From the NCBI RefSeq assembly GCF_026151205.1, contig NC_087078.1, positions 4,605,675-4,669,674 on the forward strand: a stretch of 64,000 bases of DNA, given 5' to 3'. This document shows, in pieces, positions 52,985 through 64,000 of the stretch (positions are counted from its first letter, which is position 1; every line of letters starts with the position of its first letter). Position numbers and translations under genes: made by a program. The notes under the pieces were generated by a model, which saw only the letters and a program-made list of their open reading frames with translations, was not told the origin of the DNA and did no database searches. Origin of the DNA: Bolinopsis microptera. Lineage: Eukaryota; Ctenophora; Tentaculata; Lobata; Bolinopsidae.

Positions 52985-55083
52985 GGTTTATAACCTACCA
53001 GGACGCGCGCCGAGTTGGACTCGTCGACGGTCCAATATATATGGAACAGATATTTTACGAGTATCACCCGTTAAACACCATTCTGATCTGTTATGAACAT
53101 TTATAGGCCGTTCACAGATATTAAACTAAAATGATCCTCTTTCAAATCATCTTGTTTTAAGTTTGGTCTAATGCGTGGTCTGCCCCGTCTACCCCTATTA
53201 GTAGAGGCTCTTACGGGCATTGTCTGCTCGATACGCTAGGGACCCCAGATACACCTTACCAGACGTATTTTTGACCGTAGAATCGATTAAAAGTGATTTT
53301 AAGATGATTAGACTGACTTTTTGGGGGTAAAATTGCAAAAAACCGATTTTTGGGCAAAAAATAGGCCAAAAAACCATGTTTTTTGATATTTTGAACAAGT
53401 TAATTTTGTTGGCATGTCGGTAAAACTTGCATGGAGATAGCTAAAACACAGCCGCACAAGATGATATAAAAATTTGAAAAATCCCTCTATTTTTTTGGGG
53501 GTAAAAATCCAAAAAAGTGGTAAAAATTTTGACTTTTTTGCTTGAAGTTTGAATAATTTTTGCAGTTGTATTAAATCAATCCAAAAATAGTCACATCGTG
53601 TTTGCCTAAATTTTTCCTTTCCGAGAAGTACCCACTTCATATATTTTATCGAAGTTTGAATATTGTCACTCCGCAAGCGTTTTTGCCAAATTTTCTACGC
53701 GCACTACGCGCAAAAGCATTTAGTTGTTATCAATTGGCACCCGTGCGTTCATCATAAATTTCAAACAGCTATAACTCAGCGAGATTATGTCCGTTCTAGC
53801 TCATATTTTCACACCAAATAGAAAATAATGTGATCTTATTGCTGACAAAATATGAATATAATTACTCTACTTGCCTTAGAGTAATAGACTGTCAAAGTTT
53901 AAAACGCGCATTGGTATAGCACGTGACTAATAAGGCCAAATTTATACTTCTTAACATATTATCGATCCTTAGACATTATACTATTATGTCCAATTAGCGG
54001 TTAGGTCTCTAAACTCGTAGCAGAAAACACGTCTTTTTGCCCGTAAGAGCCTCTACTATATACATGATACAGTTCACCTGATGTTAGGGTGACGAACAAA
54101 AACGAAATTTAAACCCACCTGGCACCTAGCTTCAGTCACCCCTTACCTGAGGACCCCAGGCTATTATGTTCATTAACATATAATAATAAAGATTTGGCGG
54201 AATGACAGGCTGAGCGCGGCCCAGTAAGTCACCCCAACCTCCAAAATCCACGTTTTTCTGCAAAAACGTCTATTCGTAACATTTCATTATATATTGGCAT
54301 TGCCTTTTTATAAAAGGGTCGGTGTGAATAGAAAAAAATTTAAAAACAAGCTTAACTGTCACCAAAATCATAAAAACCAAAGTCACGTAAAGTTTTTGGG
54401 CGAGCGAATTAGTAAAAGCCTCACGCGCAAGATTTTATTTAGGTCCCGCAGGAATAGTGAGACCAGCTGTAATTCAGTAATTTAATTGTACAACTACAAT
54501 GTTTGTGCGCGCCGCGGGATAAGTTCAAGTTGAAATATAATCTCTATACGCCATACACGCTGTACTTGTAGGATGGGTAATTATCACTGTGCGTGCGGAG
54601 TGTAATGCAAGCTGTGCAGGAAAGTTGTTCGTTATTAGGTAGTGCACCATCGACAGTGAGCCGCGCGTGCCGACTGTAGGATGGTTTTTTAGCGCTAATT
54701 TCGGCCAGCACAATTTTCTTCAAACAAATGAATATTGAGTATCCTTCCCGACCTCCGATTGCGATAAAAATTAGTAAGCTTACTCATTGACCATTGTTAA
54801 TGATCTGGCCCGGCGCGCGCTACTTCGTAGCTCGTGCCGTTGGGCCATTTCGAGAACATTTCGAGAAGAAAGCGGCGCGCGCTACTTCGAAGAAATTTAG
54901 AAGAGTAACATCCGTCAAGCTTATTCATAGACTTACAAGGAAAGTGTACGACAAATTTAAAGCATATCCAACCATCAAACATTATGTTACAGCTAAAAGT
55001 TAACGGGTGATACTCGTAAAATATCTGTTCCATATATTGGACCGTCGACGAGTCCAACTCGGCGCGCGTCCTGGTAGGTTTTG
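52985..55083. mobile_element. 2.1-kb composite with inverted ends (CCAGGACGCGCGCCGAGTTG)
   Basis: 52998-53072 and 55003-55077 are near-identical reverse complements. They contain GAGTTGGACTCGTCGACGGT and ACAGATATTTTACGAGTATC. A nested MITE (53201-54056) lies inside. A second foldback (54786-55147) overlaps the right end. No coding sequence is recognised. Confidence 0.75.
53201..54056. mobile_element. 856-bp TA-flanked element with GTAGAGGCTCTTACGGGCA ends
   Basis: Perfect inverted ends of about 19 bp with TA at 53199-53200 and 54057-54058. The internal ORFs on the minus strand (53198-53676) are low-complexity F/K-rich and are not recognised as a transposase. Confidence 0.85.
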
Positions 55084-55147
55084 ACGGATGTTACTCGTCT
55101 AAATTTCTTCGAAGTAGCGCGCGCCGGGCCAAATCATTAACAATGGT
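54786..55147. mobile_element. Foldback with TTGACCATTGTTAATGATYT ends
   Basis: The left arm (54786-54920) and right arm (55079-55147) pair through GGCCCGGCGCGCGCTACTTC and GAAATTTAGAAGAGTAACAT. The left arm carries an extra tandem copy of the GCGCGCGCTACTTCG segment. Confidence 0.75.
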
Positions 55148-55512
55148 CAAGGTAGGTTGTAAACCTACAAAGCTAAAAGCATCGTATTTTGCCCCATTTT
55201 GATCACTATGTCAACTCTGATATCCACAAAATTTTTCGGACAGTTGTGAAAGCCCTATTGGAAGGTCGCCGCCAATTTTCAGAATGATCTCATTCAAGGA
55301 ACCGAAGGCGAAGATATATCCGAATAATACGACAAAAATCAACGAATTTGGTCAAATTACGCGACTTTTACAGCTAATTTTGCTCCAAAAGCCGTGCACC
55401 ATCAAATATGGCACCTAGGCGAAATTCACTGATCTTTCCAAAAGGGTAAAACAATTTTGGTTTTGTGAAAATTCTCACAGTCTCTACAAAACAATTAGTC
55501 AGAGACGAAACG
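55148..55512. other. No feature seen
   Basis: AT-rich sequence between the foldback and the giant inverted repeat, with no supported ORF. Confidence 0.3.
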
Positions 55513-58500
55513 GAATCTCGTTAGCTTTTCGTGTTAAAAGCGATTTCTCAACGGTTATCACCTCTCTAGATGATTCTTAAAACATTTGGACACTATTGCA
55601 TTTTTGAAAAAAATGCAATAGTGGCGTTTTTCGCCACACCCTTTTTCAGGGTTTTGCGGTCAGTCGAATTTTTGTATTTCAGCCCAGGAAGGTCTTAAAG
55701 ACTATTCCGATACACCAAAATGTGCCTAATAGCCACATTTATATACAACTTATGAAGCAACATGTACCTTAAAATGCTTCATTTCGGAAATATGGCCGAA
55801 AAAACGGTTTTTGGCTTGACGCAGTTCATAATTTCCGTGATTTTTGGCATTTCCGCCTAGGAAGGTCGTAGAGACTATTCTGATACACCAAAATGTACAT
55901 AATGGCCGCATTGATATACAACTTATGAAGCAACATATACCCTAAAAGGCTTATTTTCGGAAATATGGCTGAAAAACGGATTTTTGCCAAGCGAAAATAA
56001 CAATATTCACAAATGGGCTATTGGACTGTTGTCTGTTGACTAGAAAGGTCTTAAAGACTCATGAGCAACATTTGTCACAAGATGTAAGATGAGTCACTTT
56101 GTGTCTAGAAACTCCAACAAAAATTGGAGAATGATCTACTTTATTGGGTTCTCTCTTAATGGGCCAAGCCAGAAGCATATTTGTGTCTTACGAAAGGGCA
56201 ATTTTTCAAAATTACGGTTTCTTAAGGTCAAAGGGTCGGCTGCTAACAGCAAATTGTTCGCAATTGCCGACTCATGCACGTCATATAGTTATACTGAAAA
56301 ACGCTCACTTTAGGAGTCATCAGTAAATAAGTTTAACTACTGCATGATTTGTGAAAACTCCAACAATTAATTTTCATTGGCACCAATTTAGCCAAAATGT
56401 AATGACCAGAATTCAACTTTTGATTTATTTCCTGATTCCATGAAACCATGATATATACTAAGAATACCGGACCTAAAATAATTTGGCACTGGATCCGGGC
56501 CAGACTGTTGCTTGACCACTGACCAGTACCCCAGGCCACTATAATTATAATTGACTTCACTGCCTCGACCAATATTGGTCTGTAATCCCTGGATTGAGAT
56601 CTGTTGGCTGCAGTTTAATTTAGCTCATTTACCATAATAGTAATACCGCAGTGCAGTGGTTTGGTTCGCATATATTTTCCCATCGTATGATAATGTGTGT
56701 CATTCCCTCGTTTTTTATCAATTGGTTACTGGCTGTCTCTTTTGTTGTTACAGCTGCCTCGACAGTCGACATCTTATCTAGGGCACTAATAAATTAGTAC
56801 TAGAACATTAGAACTGTAATTCTAGAACTTCAGATTAAGATTTCTTGGCCGAATGGCAGGGTTCGAGATTCGACTCTAAAACGTTCAGTTTAGGAGTGAT
56901 TAGTAGATAACAACTGCATGGTATGGGAAAAATCCAACTAGTCAAGGATCATGCTGAATCAAAGTGTTCCTCGACTTGAACTTAAGTCTTGTAACCTACT
57001 GGAGTTTGGGCCACTGAACCGAATACGACCTGATATTAATTTTAGGATGTCAGGAAATTCATTAAGATTTTTATTCTTTGGTTTTTCAATTGTGCTACGA
57101 ATCCGAGTTTGAGTTGATAACACCGAATTTCCTGTTTGACTCTCAAAGAGAGGAACCAAGGCCTAGGTTCCTCTTTTTGGCTCTGAGATCCAACTTTAAG
57201 ATCGGACTTCGGAGATCCTCGCGTCGGAAATCATGTAAGTGTAACATCAGTACCGGAGATCAGACTTTTTTACTTGATATTGGACCTTTAAATCTAATTA
57301 TATATTCGAAACAGCACGGGAATTAAACAGGAATTAAATTAAACAGGAATTAAACATGCACGGGATGTAACCAAGGTTAAGTGAGATGCGATATACCAGC
57401 TTTCGGGGTTACAAAACCCCATGAAAGGCAGGCATAACATCCTAAATCCTCAAGCTATCCTCACGTTGACCATCTAGGTCCAGACTCCAGCCTCTCATTA
57501 AAAACCAGCTATTAGTATTAGGCCCGAGATCCGTAGTGTCCCGTAAGTAAGAGATCGTTCAGATTTTGATCCCCTCCCCGCTCTAAAGTCCACTTTACCC
57601 AAAGCTGGAAAAATTTCACATGTGAAACCTCAATAGCTAAATCAGCATCTCGAGACCTTCTATTATACAGGGTGGGCCAAAAGTCAGTACCCATACGTTG
57701 GGTCTTATACCTCCGCCGTGTTTTATATTTTAGAGTTGTTGCTTTACAGATGGCATACTGTACCTACTTGTTCGAGGATATATATATATATAGCCCATGC
57801 CCCAGATAAGATCTTGAGGCAGCTCACAGCTATAATAATAGAAGAACTAGCCAGTCACCACTTGATTAAAAAACGAGGGAATGACACGCAATATCATTAT
57901 CATACGATGGGAAAATCTATGCGACTGAAAAAAGAATATGTGGTCATTCTGAAGTGGGAACCAAACCACTGCGGTATTATAGGAAATTAGCTAAATTTAA
58001 CTGCAGCCAACAGATCTCAATCCAGGGATTACAGACCAATATTGGTCGAGACAGCGAAATCAATCATAATTATAAAGTGGGGTACTGGTCAGCGGTCAAG
58101 CAACAGTCTGGCCCGGATCCAGTGCCGATTTATTTTAGGCCCGGTATTCTTGGTACATATATCATGGTTTCATGGCACGAATAAATAAAAAGTTTGAAGT
58201 TGAATTTTGGTTTGGCACACATTCTATTTAAATCATGGTGCCAATGAAAATTAACTGTTGGAGTTTTCACAAATCATGCAGTAGTTCAACTTATTTACTG
58301 ATGACTCCTAAAGTGAGCGTTTTTCAGTATAACTATATGACGTGCATGAGTCGGCAATTGCAAACAATTTGCTGTTAGCGGCCGACCCTTTGACCTTAAG
58401 AAACCGTAATTTTGAAAAATTGCCCTTGCGTAAGACACAAATATGCTGCTGGCTTGGCCCATTAAGAGAGATGCCCAATAAAGTAGATCATTCTCCAATT

Positions 58501-59105
58501 TTTGTAGGAGTTTCTGGACACAAAGTGAGTCATCTTACATCTTGTGACAAATGTTGCTCATGAGTCTTTAAGACCTTTCTAGTTAACAGTCCAATAGCCC
58601 ATTTGTGAATATTGTCATTTTTCGCTCGGCAAAAATCCGTTTTTCAGCCACATTTCCGAAAATAAGCCTTTAAGGGTATATATGTTGCTTCATAAGTTGT
58701 ATATCAATGCGGCCATTATGTACATTTTGGTGTATCAGAATAGTCTCTACGACCTTCCTAGGCGGAAATGCCAAAAATCACGGAAATTATGAACTGCGTC
58801 AAGCCAAAAACCGTTTTTTCGGCCATATTTCCGAAATGAAGCATTTTAAGGTACATGTTGCTTCATAAGTTGTATATAAATGTGGCTATTAGGCACATTT
58901 TGGTGTATCGGAATAGTCTTTAAGACCTTCCTGGGCTGAAATACAAAAATTCGACTGACCGCAAAACCCTGAAAAAGGGTGTGGCCGAAAACGCCACTAT
59001 TGCAATTTTTTCAAAAATGCAATAGTGTCCAAATGTTTTAAGAATCATCTAGAGAGGTGATAACCGTTGAGAAATCGCTTTTAACACGAAAAGCTAACGA
59101 GATAG
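55513..59105. mobile_element. 3.6-kb giant inverted repeat (two arms of about 1.2 kb)
   Basis: The left arm (about 55513-56745) and right arm (about 57845-59105) are reverse complements at high identity. Shared blocks include ATCTCGTTAGCTTTTCGTG, AACATTTGTCACAAGATGTA and CATCGTATGATAATG. The roughly 1.1-kb spacer is unique and contains TACAGGGTGGGCCAAAAGTC (57665), which resembles a mariner-type end. No long ORF of coding character is present. No target duplication is visible. Confidence 0.85.
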
Positions 59106-59224
59106 CCTTTTAGAACGGTTGGGATCCGACTAAATGGTACAAACATTTTAAAAATCCAAGCAAGTTTATTTTTATCGTGCACCCCCTATCGTTATCACTG
59201 CTTGGAGATTAACGTCACTAAGAA

Positions 59225-59330
59225 GTAAATGAAGTGTTGTGACGTCACCAGGAAGTAAGGCAGCTGTTGTGACGTCACCAGGAAGCAAGGCAAGTGTTGT
59301 GACGTCATCATGAAGCAAGGCAGCTGTTGT
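59225..59330. repeat. 30-bp tandem repeat with three CRE palindromes
   Basis: TGACGTCA at 59240, 59270 and 59300 in a unit GTTGTGACGTCACCAGGAAG plus CAAGGCAGCT. Confidence 0.85.
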
Positions 59331-59534
59331 CAAGTGGACTGATTTGCAGTAGTCTGATCAGGTAACTCAATACTAGTTTAGAATCACGCAGCTGCCTCTC
59401 TGTGTAATGTAACTTTAGGTAACCATGGTACCACTCTCAGTGTTTTGTATAATAGCTGCTTAGCGTCGTGTTGCCAATGGCAACGGGTATAAACGGTCAC
59501 ATGATCAAGACTGACCAATGGTGTAGGATGACCA

Positions 59535-59912
59535 CTCTCTGACTTGCTTTCTCCAGTACTGTATTGAAATCACCCACTCTCTGGCGTGTTCCCTTCGGTA
59601 CTGTATTGAAATCACCCACTCTCTGGCGTGCTTCCTCCAGTACTGTATTGAAATCACCCACTCTCTGGCGTGTTTCCTCCAGTACTGTATTGAAATCACC
59701 CACTCTCTGGCGTGCTTCCTCCAGTACTGTATTGAAATCACCCACTCTCTGGCGTGTTCCCTTCAGTACTGTATTGAAATCACCCACTCTCTGGCGTGCT
59801 TCCTCCAGTACTGTATTGAAATCACCCACTCTCTGGCGTGCTTCCTCCAGTACTGTATTGAAATCACCCACTCTCTGGCGTGTTTCCTCCAGTACTGTAT
59901 TGAAATCACCCA
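59535..59912. repeat. 42-bp minisatellite, nine copies
   Basis: Unit CTCTGGCGTGCTTCCTCCAG plus a 22-base remainder ending in AAATCACCCA. Third-position-like variants are GTGCTTCC, GTGTTTCC and GTGTTCCC. Its length is divisible by three and it is open on both strands, but no start, splice or upstream exon makes a gene. Confidence 0.93.
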
Positions 59913-60241
59913 TACTACATACTACATACTACATACTACATACTACATACTACATACTACATACTACATACTACATACTACATACTACATACTACATACT
60001 ACATACTACATACTACATACTACATACTACATACTACATACTACATACTACATACTACATACTACATACTACATACTACATACTACATACTACATACTAC
60101 ATACTACATACTACATACTACATACTACATACTACATACTACATACTACATACTACATACTACATACTACATACTACATACTACATACTACATACTACAT
60201 ACTACATACTACATACTACATACTACATACTACATACTACA
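59913..60241. repeat. Pure heptanucleotide array (ACTACAT)n, 47 copies
   Basis: Perfect from 59913 to 60241. It begins at the last base of the 42-bp array, so the two arrays abut. Confidence 0.97.
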
Positions 60242-60815
60242 TTACTTTGTTGCTCTGACACATCACTATTATAACATGACCACAAATATGGCCACGGAGA
60301 TCAATCTCTATTATAATTATTCCAAGTCAAATTAATCAGAAACTTCCCGACTTGTATAATGCACCTGCTACATTTATAATGGAATCACCGAATCATCAAA
60401 TCAGGTGAAAATTTGTCATGGTAAGGTGCTAGGTGGTAATATAGAAGGAGAGCGTAACCATGGTAACCGTTAGCAGGTAACGTGATATTGTGTGATCAGT
60501 ACATTATCGCAGACGTGCACTTACAATAGCAATACTAGTCCCTATACACAATACTACAACTACTAGTACTAGCAGTGGTGTAACTAGCTGCATCTCTCTG
60601 CAGTACCAGTACACTTGAAGATTAAATACCACCTTAATAAAGCGGTCAGTTTAATAATCATCAGAGAGAGAAACTCATATTTAGTGAGCTCTGTGTGTGT
60701 ATTTGATGTGTTAGTAAGTTCGCTTTTCTGGTAATTTATTGATAATATATTGCTTGCCAGCACTGGGATTGATAGTTTATTTGTGTTTGTTTCGGTGCTT
60801 TACTTATTGCTTACT
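60242..60815. other. No feature seen
   Basis: AT-rich sequence. Nothing beyond short low-complexity stretches is recognised. Confidence 0.3.
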
Positions 60816-61100
60816 TAGGGGTGGTTCACATATTACGTAATCAGCTGAGGGGAGGGGGGAGGGTGAAAATGTTCCAAAAAATGATTACGTATTCTCGCAC
60901 TTTAATACTTGATTTACAGTAGCACTTTAATACTTGATATACAGTAGCACTTCAATACTTGATATACAGGAGCACTTTAATACTTGATTTACAGTAGCAC
61001 TTTAATACTTGATAAACAGTAGCACTTTAATACTTGATTTACAGCAGCACTTTAATACTTGATAAACATTAAACATGAATAGCACTTTAATACTTGATAT
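60816..61100. repeat. MITE end followed by a roughly 27-bp tandem repeat
   Basis: 60816-60895 resembles the GGGGTCGTTCACATATTACG family (GGGGTGGTTCACATATTACG). 60895-61100 has about eight copies of AGCACTTTAATACTTGATAT plus ACAGT. Confidence 0.8.
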
Positions 61101-61151
61101 ATACAGCCTACATACATACATGTTACATGGCGAGATCTCCATCCAAAAGGA

Positions 61152-62468
61152 TTAGTCTGCGTCGACTGCGTCATTACTTTGTATTATACAACTTCGGCGG
61201 GTAACATTTCTCCATCCCTTTCGGTCTGCAGCTAATCTTCTCATACAATCAATCGTGAGTCCATTACGATCCAATCTCTGCTCAGCATCCTCAATGAATA
61301 CATCATTTAAGCTCTTCCTAGGCCTGCCTCTTGATCTCTTCCCATGCTTGGGTTTCCATTCAAGTAAATAGTTGGGCAACCGATCTTCAGGCATTCTACT
61401 GACATGTCCAAACCAACGCAGCCGTTTTGTTGTTATTATGTCAGCAAGGGCAGTTATTGATGCCCTTCTTAAAACATCCTCATTACTTACTCGATGGAAC
61501 CACCTCACTCTCAGGATTCTTCTTAAGCAGTACTGATGGAAAGACTCCAATCTTCTTGTCTGCACTTGAGTCGTGTTCCATATCTCACATCCATAGGTCA
61601 GAATGGTAAGAACAGCTGCGATGTAGATTCGCACTTTGTTGTTAATGCTTATGTTCTTATTCTTCCAAATGTTGTTGAGTTGGTTAAAAGCTCCGGTTGC
61701 TTTTCCAATCCTGACACTTATTTCTTTATCAATCTTGCCATCTGATGTAATTTTGGCACCCAAATAAGTGAATTGAGTGACCTGCTTTGCAGAGTTTCCA
61801 TCGACAGTTATATCTATGGTCCTATTCTCTGGGAGTGGGTGCTGCGATGTATCTTTCCCAATGACCATGATCTCTGTTTTCTTTGCGTTCATCTTTAAAC
61901 CCCCAAGTCCACAGTATTTCGCAATATTGTCCGTAGTTTCTTGCAGTCCTTCAACAGTGTCATCCATTCCTGCGATGTCATCAGCATAGTCAAGATCAAT
62001 GACACATTTTTCCGGTTGTCTGGAACTTTGTCTGTACTGAAGTGTAAAACCACAGGATATATTCTTAAACTTCTCTGCAAGTTCTAATCCCCAGTTAAGT
62101 ACAAGATTAAAAATAGGGGGCCCTTGCACATCACCTTGTCCAGTCCCCGAATCGACATCAAACCATCTTGTCAATTCTCCATTGACACGAACTGCACTTT
62201 CAGTTGCTCTAAAGAACGCTTTGAAAACATTGATATATTTTGTCGGAAGACCATAATGTTCAAAAGCTTTCCAAATAAAGTCACGATTGATTGAATCAAA
62301 AGCAGCTTTAAAATCAATAAAGTTTATGTACAAAGGGACGTTGAATTCTATACAATTGTGTATTATACAATGAAGTGAGTACAGCTGATCTATACAAGAA
62401 CGGTTTCTCCTGAAACCACACTGATTCTCTCTGAGTAATTTTTCAAGCCCATTACTCAGTCTTTTTAA
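61152..62468 (-). CDS. LINE reverse transcriptase, C-terminal part (RTE-like)
   Basis: From the insertion point the frame reads LKRLSNGLEKLLRENQCGFR. It continues through the RT motifs NFIDFKAAFDSINRD, GTGQGDVQGPPIFN and LDYADDIAGMDD, then the post-RT region LTYGCEIWNTTQVQTRRLES, LRRILRVRWFHRVSNEDVLR and LRWFGHVSRMPEDRL. It stops at 61152-61154. About 430 residues belong to the LINE. The residues an ORF call would add upstream of this point (62469-62645) are transposon sequence. The upstream part of the same protein is at 63837-64000. The RT core motifs are intact. Confidence 0.92.
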   Translation of the reverse strand, partial: LKRLSNGLEKLLRENQCGFRRNRSCIDQLYSLHCIIHNCIEFNVPLYINFIDFKAAFDSINRDFIWKAFEHYGLPTKYINVFKAFFRATESAVRVNGELTRWFDVDSGTGQGDVQGPPIFNLVLNWGLELAEKFKNISCGFTLQYRQSSRQPEKCVIDLDYADDIAGMDDTVEGLQETTDNIAKYCGLGGLKMNAKKTEIMVIGKDTSQHPLPENRTIDITVDGNSAKQVTQFTYLGAKITSDGKIDKEISVRIGKATGAFNQLNNIWKNKNISINNKVRIYIAAVLTILTYGCEIWNTTQVQTRRLESFHQYCLRRILRVRWFHRVSNEDVLRRASITALADIITTKRLRWFGHVSRMPEDRLPNYLLEWKPKHGKRSRGRPRKSLNDVFIEDAEQRLDRNGLTIDCMRRLAADRKGWRNVTRRSCIIQSNDAVDAD

Positions 62469-63832
62469 GGGGGGGGGGGGGGCCAATGGATATTTTTTTG
62501 TGAAACTTGATTTCAAGATAGCAGTTGACCAACAAACTAAGACCAGTGACCGAACTTTTGAGGGGGTCCCGGACCCCAACCGCCAAACGATGCCCGCAGG
62601 GCAGCCACGCCCATATTTGGTCCAAATTAGGCCCAATTTAGCCAAATACTCTGAACATGCCCAAAACCCAAATTTTAGGTGCTCTACTTGTAGCTAGTGG
62701 TCTCTTGAAGTCGTATATGAAATTTCATCAAGATTGGACAAAAAATGACTGAGTTATGAGCCAAAAACCATATGCCCATATTTGGGCATACGCACCAAAT
62801 TTGGTAGATTTCGTCCCATAAATTGGTCAAATATCAATATTTTTCACTGAAACTTACTTTATATGAAAGGTAAGCCTAAACTACATATTCTCTGTAAGTT
62901 ATAGCTTTATATCTGTTTAAATGTGGATACTAAGGCGAAAAGACCACAAAAAATGAACTAAATTGCCCATATCTTGGTTCGCGATATTCGCGGAATTGAT
63001 CTCATTAAAATTGTAACAACTCAATCAGTTTTCAAAATTTTTCCATGAAATTTTCGGAATCGACTCGAAATCGCATTTCCACCTTAGTTTGAGAATAGAT
63101 TTTTGATTAAGGCCTCAAAAAAAATTTGGCGGCCAAATTCTGAATTTCTCCGGGAAAATTTTGGAATTTGGCCGCCAATTTTTTTTGGAGGCCTAAATCA
63201 AAAATCTGTTCTCAAACTAAGGTGGAAATGCGATTTCGAGTCGATTCCGAAAATTTCATGGAAAAATTTTGAAAACTGATCGAGTTGTTACAATTTTAAT
63301 GAGATCAATTCCGCGAATATCGCGAACCAAGATATGGGCAATTTAGTTCATTTTTTGTGGTCTTTTCGCCTTAGTATCCACATTTAAACAGATATAAAGC
63401 TATAACTTACAGAGAATATGTAGTTTAGGCTTACCTTTCATATAAAGTAAGTTTCAGTGAAAAATATTGATATTTGACCAATTTATGGGACGAAATCTAC
63501 CAAATTTGGTGCGTATGCCCAAATATGGGCATATGGTTTTTGGCTCATAACTCAGTCATTTTTTGTCCAATCTTGATGAAATTTCATATACGAGTTCAGG
63601 AGACCACTAGCTACAAGTAGAGCACCTAAAATTTGGGTTTTGGGCATGTTCAGGGTATTTGGCTAAATTGGGCCTAATTTGGACCAAATATGGGCGTGGC
63701 TGCCCCGCAGGCACCGTTTGGCGGTTAGGGTCCGGGACCCCCTCAAAAGTTCGGTCACTGGTCCTAGTTTGTTGGTCAACTGCTATCTCGAAATCAAGTT
63801 TCACAAAAAAATATCCATTGGCCCCCCCCCCC
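62469..63832. mobile_element. 1.36-kb near-perfect palindromic element flanked by TTAA
   Basis: TTAA at 62465-62468 and 63833-63836. It begins with a run of about 14 G and ends with the matching C run. The arms (62469 to about 63150 and about 63155 to 63832) are almost identical reverse complements, meeting around GGCGGCCAAATTC...GAATTTGGCCGCC. It is homologous to the single-armed element at 7255-8169. There is no coding capacity; mirrored short ORFs at 62500-62697 and 63607-63804 are by-products. Confidence 0.93.
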
Positions 63833-64000
63833 TTAACAACACAATTTGGAATAACTTTGATATAGTTGAGCGTAAAGTTATACCTCTGTTATTGTTGCAA
63901 TATGTGAGGTCCCCTTTCTTTGGGATGATGGTGATTATTCCTTTTCTCCAATCATTAGGAATATCCTCACTTTTCCACACAGTTTCAAAAAGATCCTTTA
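63833..64000 (-). CDS. LINE reverse transcriptase, upstream part, truncated by the window edge
   Basis: On the minus strand from the edge it reads LFETVWKSEDIPNDWRKGII, then TIIPKKGD and NRGITLRSTISKLFQIVLL. This is the RT segment with the conserved PKKGD...YRGI-type motif that precedes the KRLSNGLEKLL segment found on the far side of the palindrome. It is in the same frame once the palindrome and one TTAA are removed. Confidence 0.88.

Larger units (their letters stand above)
61152..64000 (-). mobile_element. RTE-like LINE, interrupted by a palindromic element and running off the right edge
   Basis: The minus-strand LINE coding sequence occupies 64000-63833 and, after the insertion at 62469-63832, continues 62468-61152. 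Confidence 0.92.

Noticed and set aside
53198..53676. Possible transposase in the TA-flanked element
   Set aside because: The minus-strand ORFs are short, F/K-rich and overlap each other, with no DDE or HTH motif visible.
59564..60274. 236-codon ORF across the 42-bp and 7-bp arrays
   Set aside because: Two repeats happen to be open together. There is no unique domain and no exon context.

Overview
The window looks like nuclear DNA of an invertebrate animal. It is AT-rich. Its genes are split by short canonical GT-AG introns, and it is crowded with non-LTR retrotransposons, miniature inverted-repeat elements and tandem arrays. The host genes are animal-type: a class C GPCR, a White-type ABCG half-transporter and a VAMP7-like longin SNARE. 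I cannot place it to phylum from sequence alone.

Layout. 1-836 (+): the C-terminal end of a repeat-built, N-glycosylation-sequon-rich ORF that enters from the left edge. 2610-4357: a TIR element with an 8-bp target duplication that carries a decayed LINE RNase H fragment. 4791-6795 (-): a five-exon gene for a secreted cysteine-rich protein with a probable GPI-anchor signal and one apparent frameshift. 7216-8610: an 18-bp minisatellite split by a TTAA-flanked element. 8927-13066 (-): a complete six-exon class C GPCR of about 862 residues. 13067-20180: no host gene seen, several foldback elements and MITEs. 20182-24053 (+): a CR1-like LINE with ORF1 (esterase-like) and ORF2 (PHD, endonuclease, RT) overlapping by ATGA, followed by a 1.66-kb DNA transposon (24084-25744). 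27215-28330: decamer-like repeats, a TA-flanked MITE and a tRNA-derived SINE. 28532-37544 (+): a VAMP7-like gene whose third recognised intron (7.2 kb) holds LINE tails, a CACGTG-rich minisatellite and a 2.9-kb TIR element. 37545-44560: more MITEs, a CRE cluster and two large minisatellites. 44884-52143 (+): a complete 16-exon ABCG gene of 652 codons. 52144-60241: nested TIR elements, a 3.6-kb giant inverted repeat and a pure heptamer array. 61152-64000 (-): an RTE-like LINE cut by a 1.36-kb near-perfect palindrome at TTAA.

The three complete or nearly complete host genes encode membrane proteins (receptor, ABC transporter, SNARE). They share no obvious pathway and their proximity need not be functional. 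The most notable material is the repeat biology. There are datable nested insertions, including one where removing the palindrome and one TTAA restores the LINE reading frame. A one-armed and a palindromic version of the same TTAA family are both present. Several elements carry exact 8-bp, TTA, TA or TTAA target duplications.
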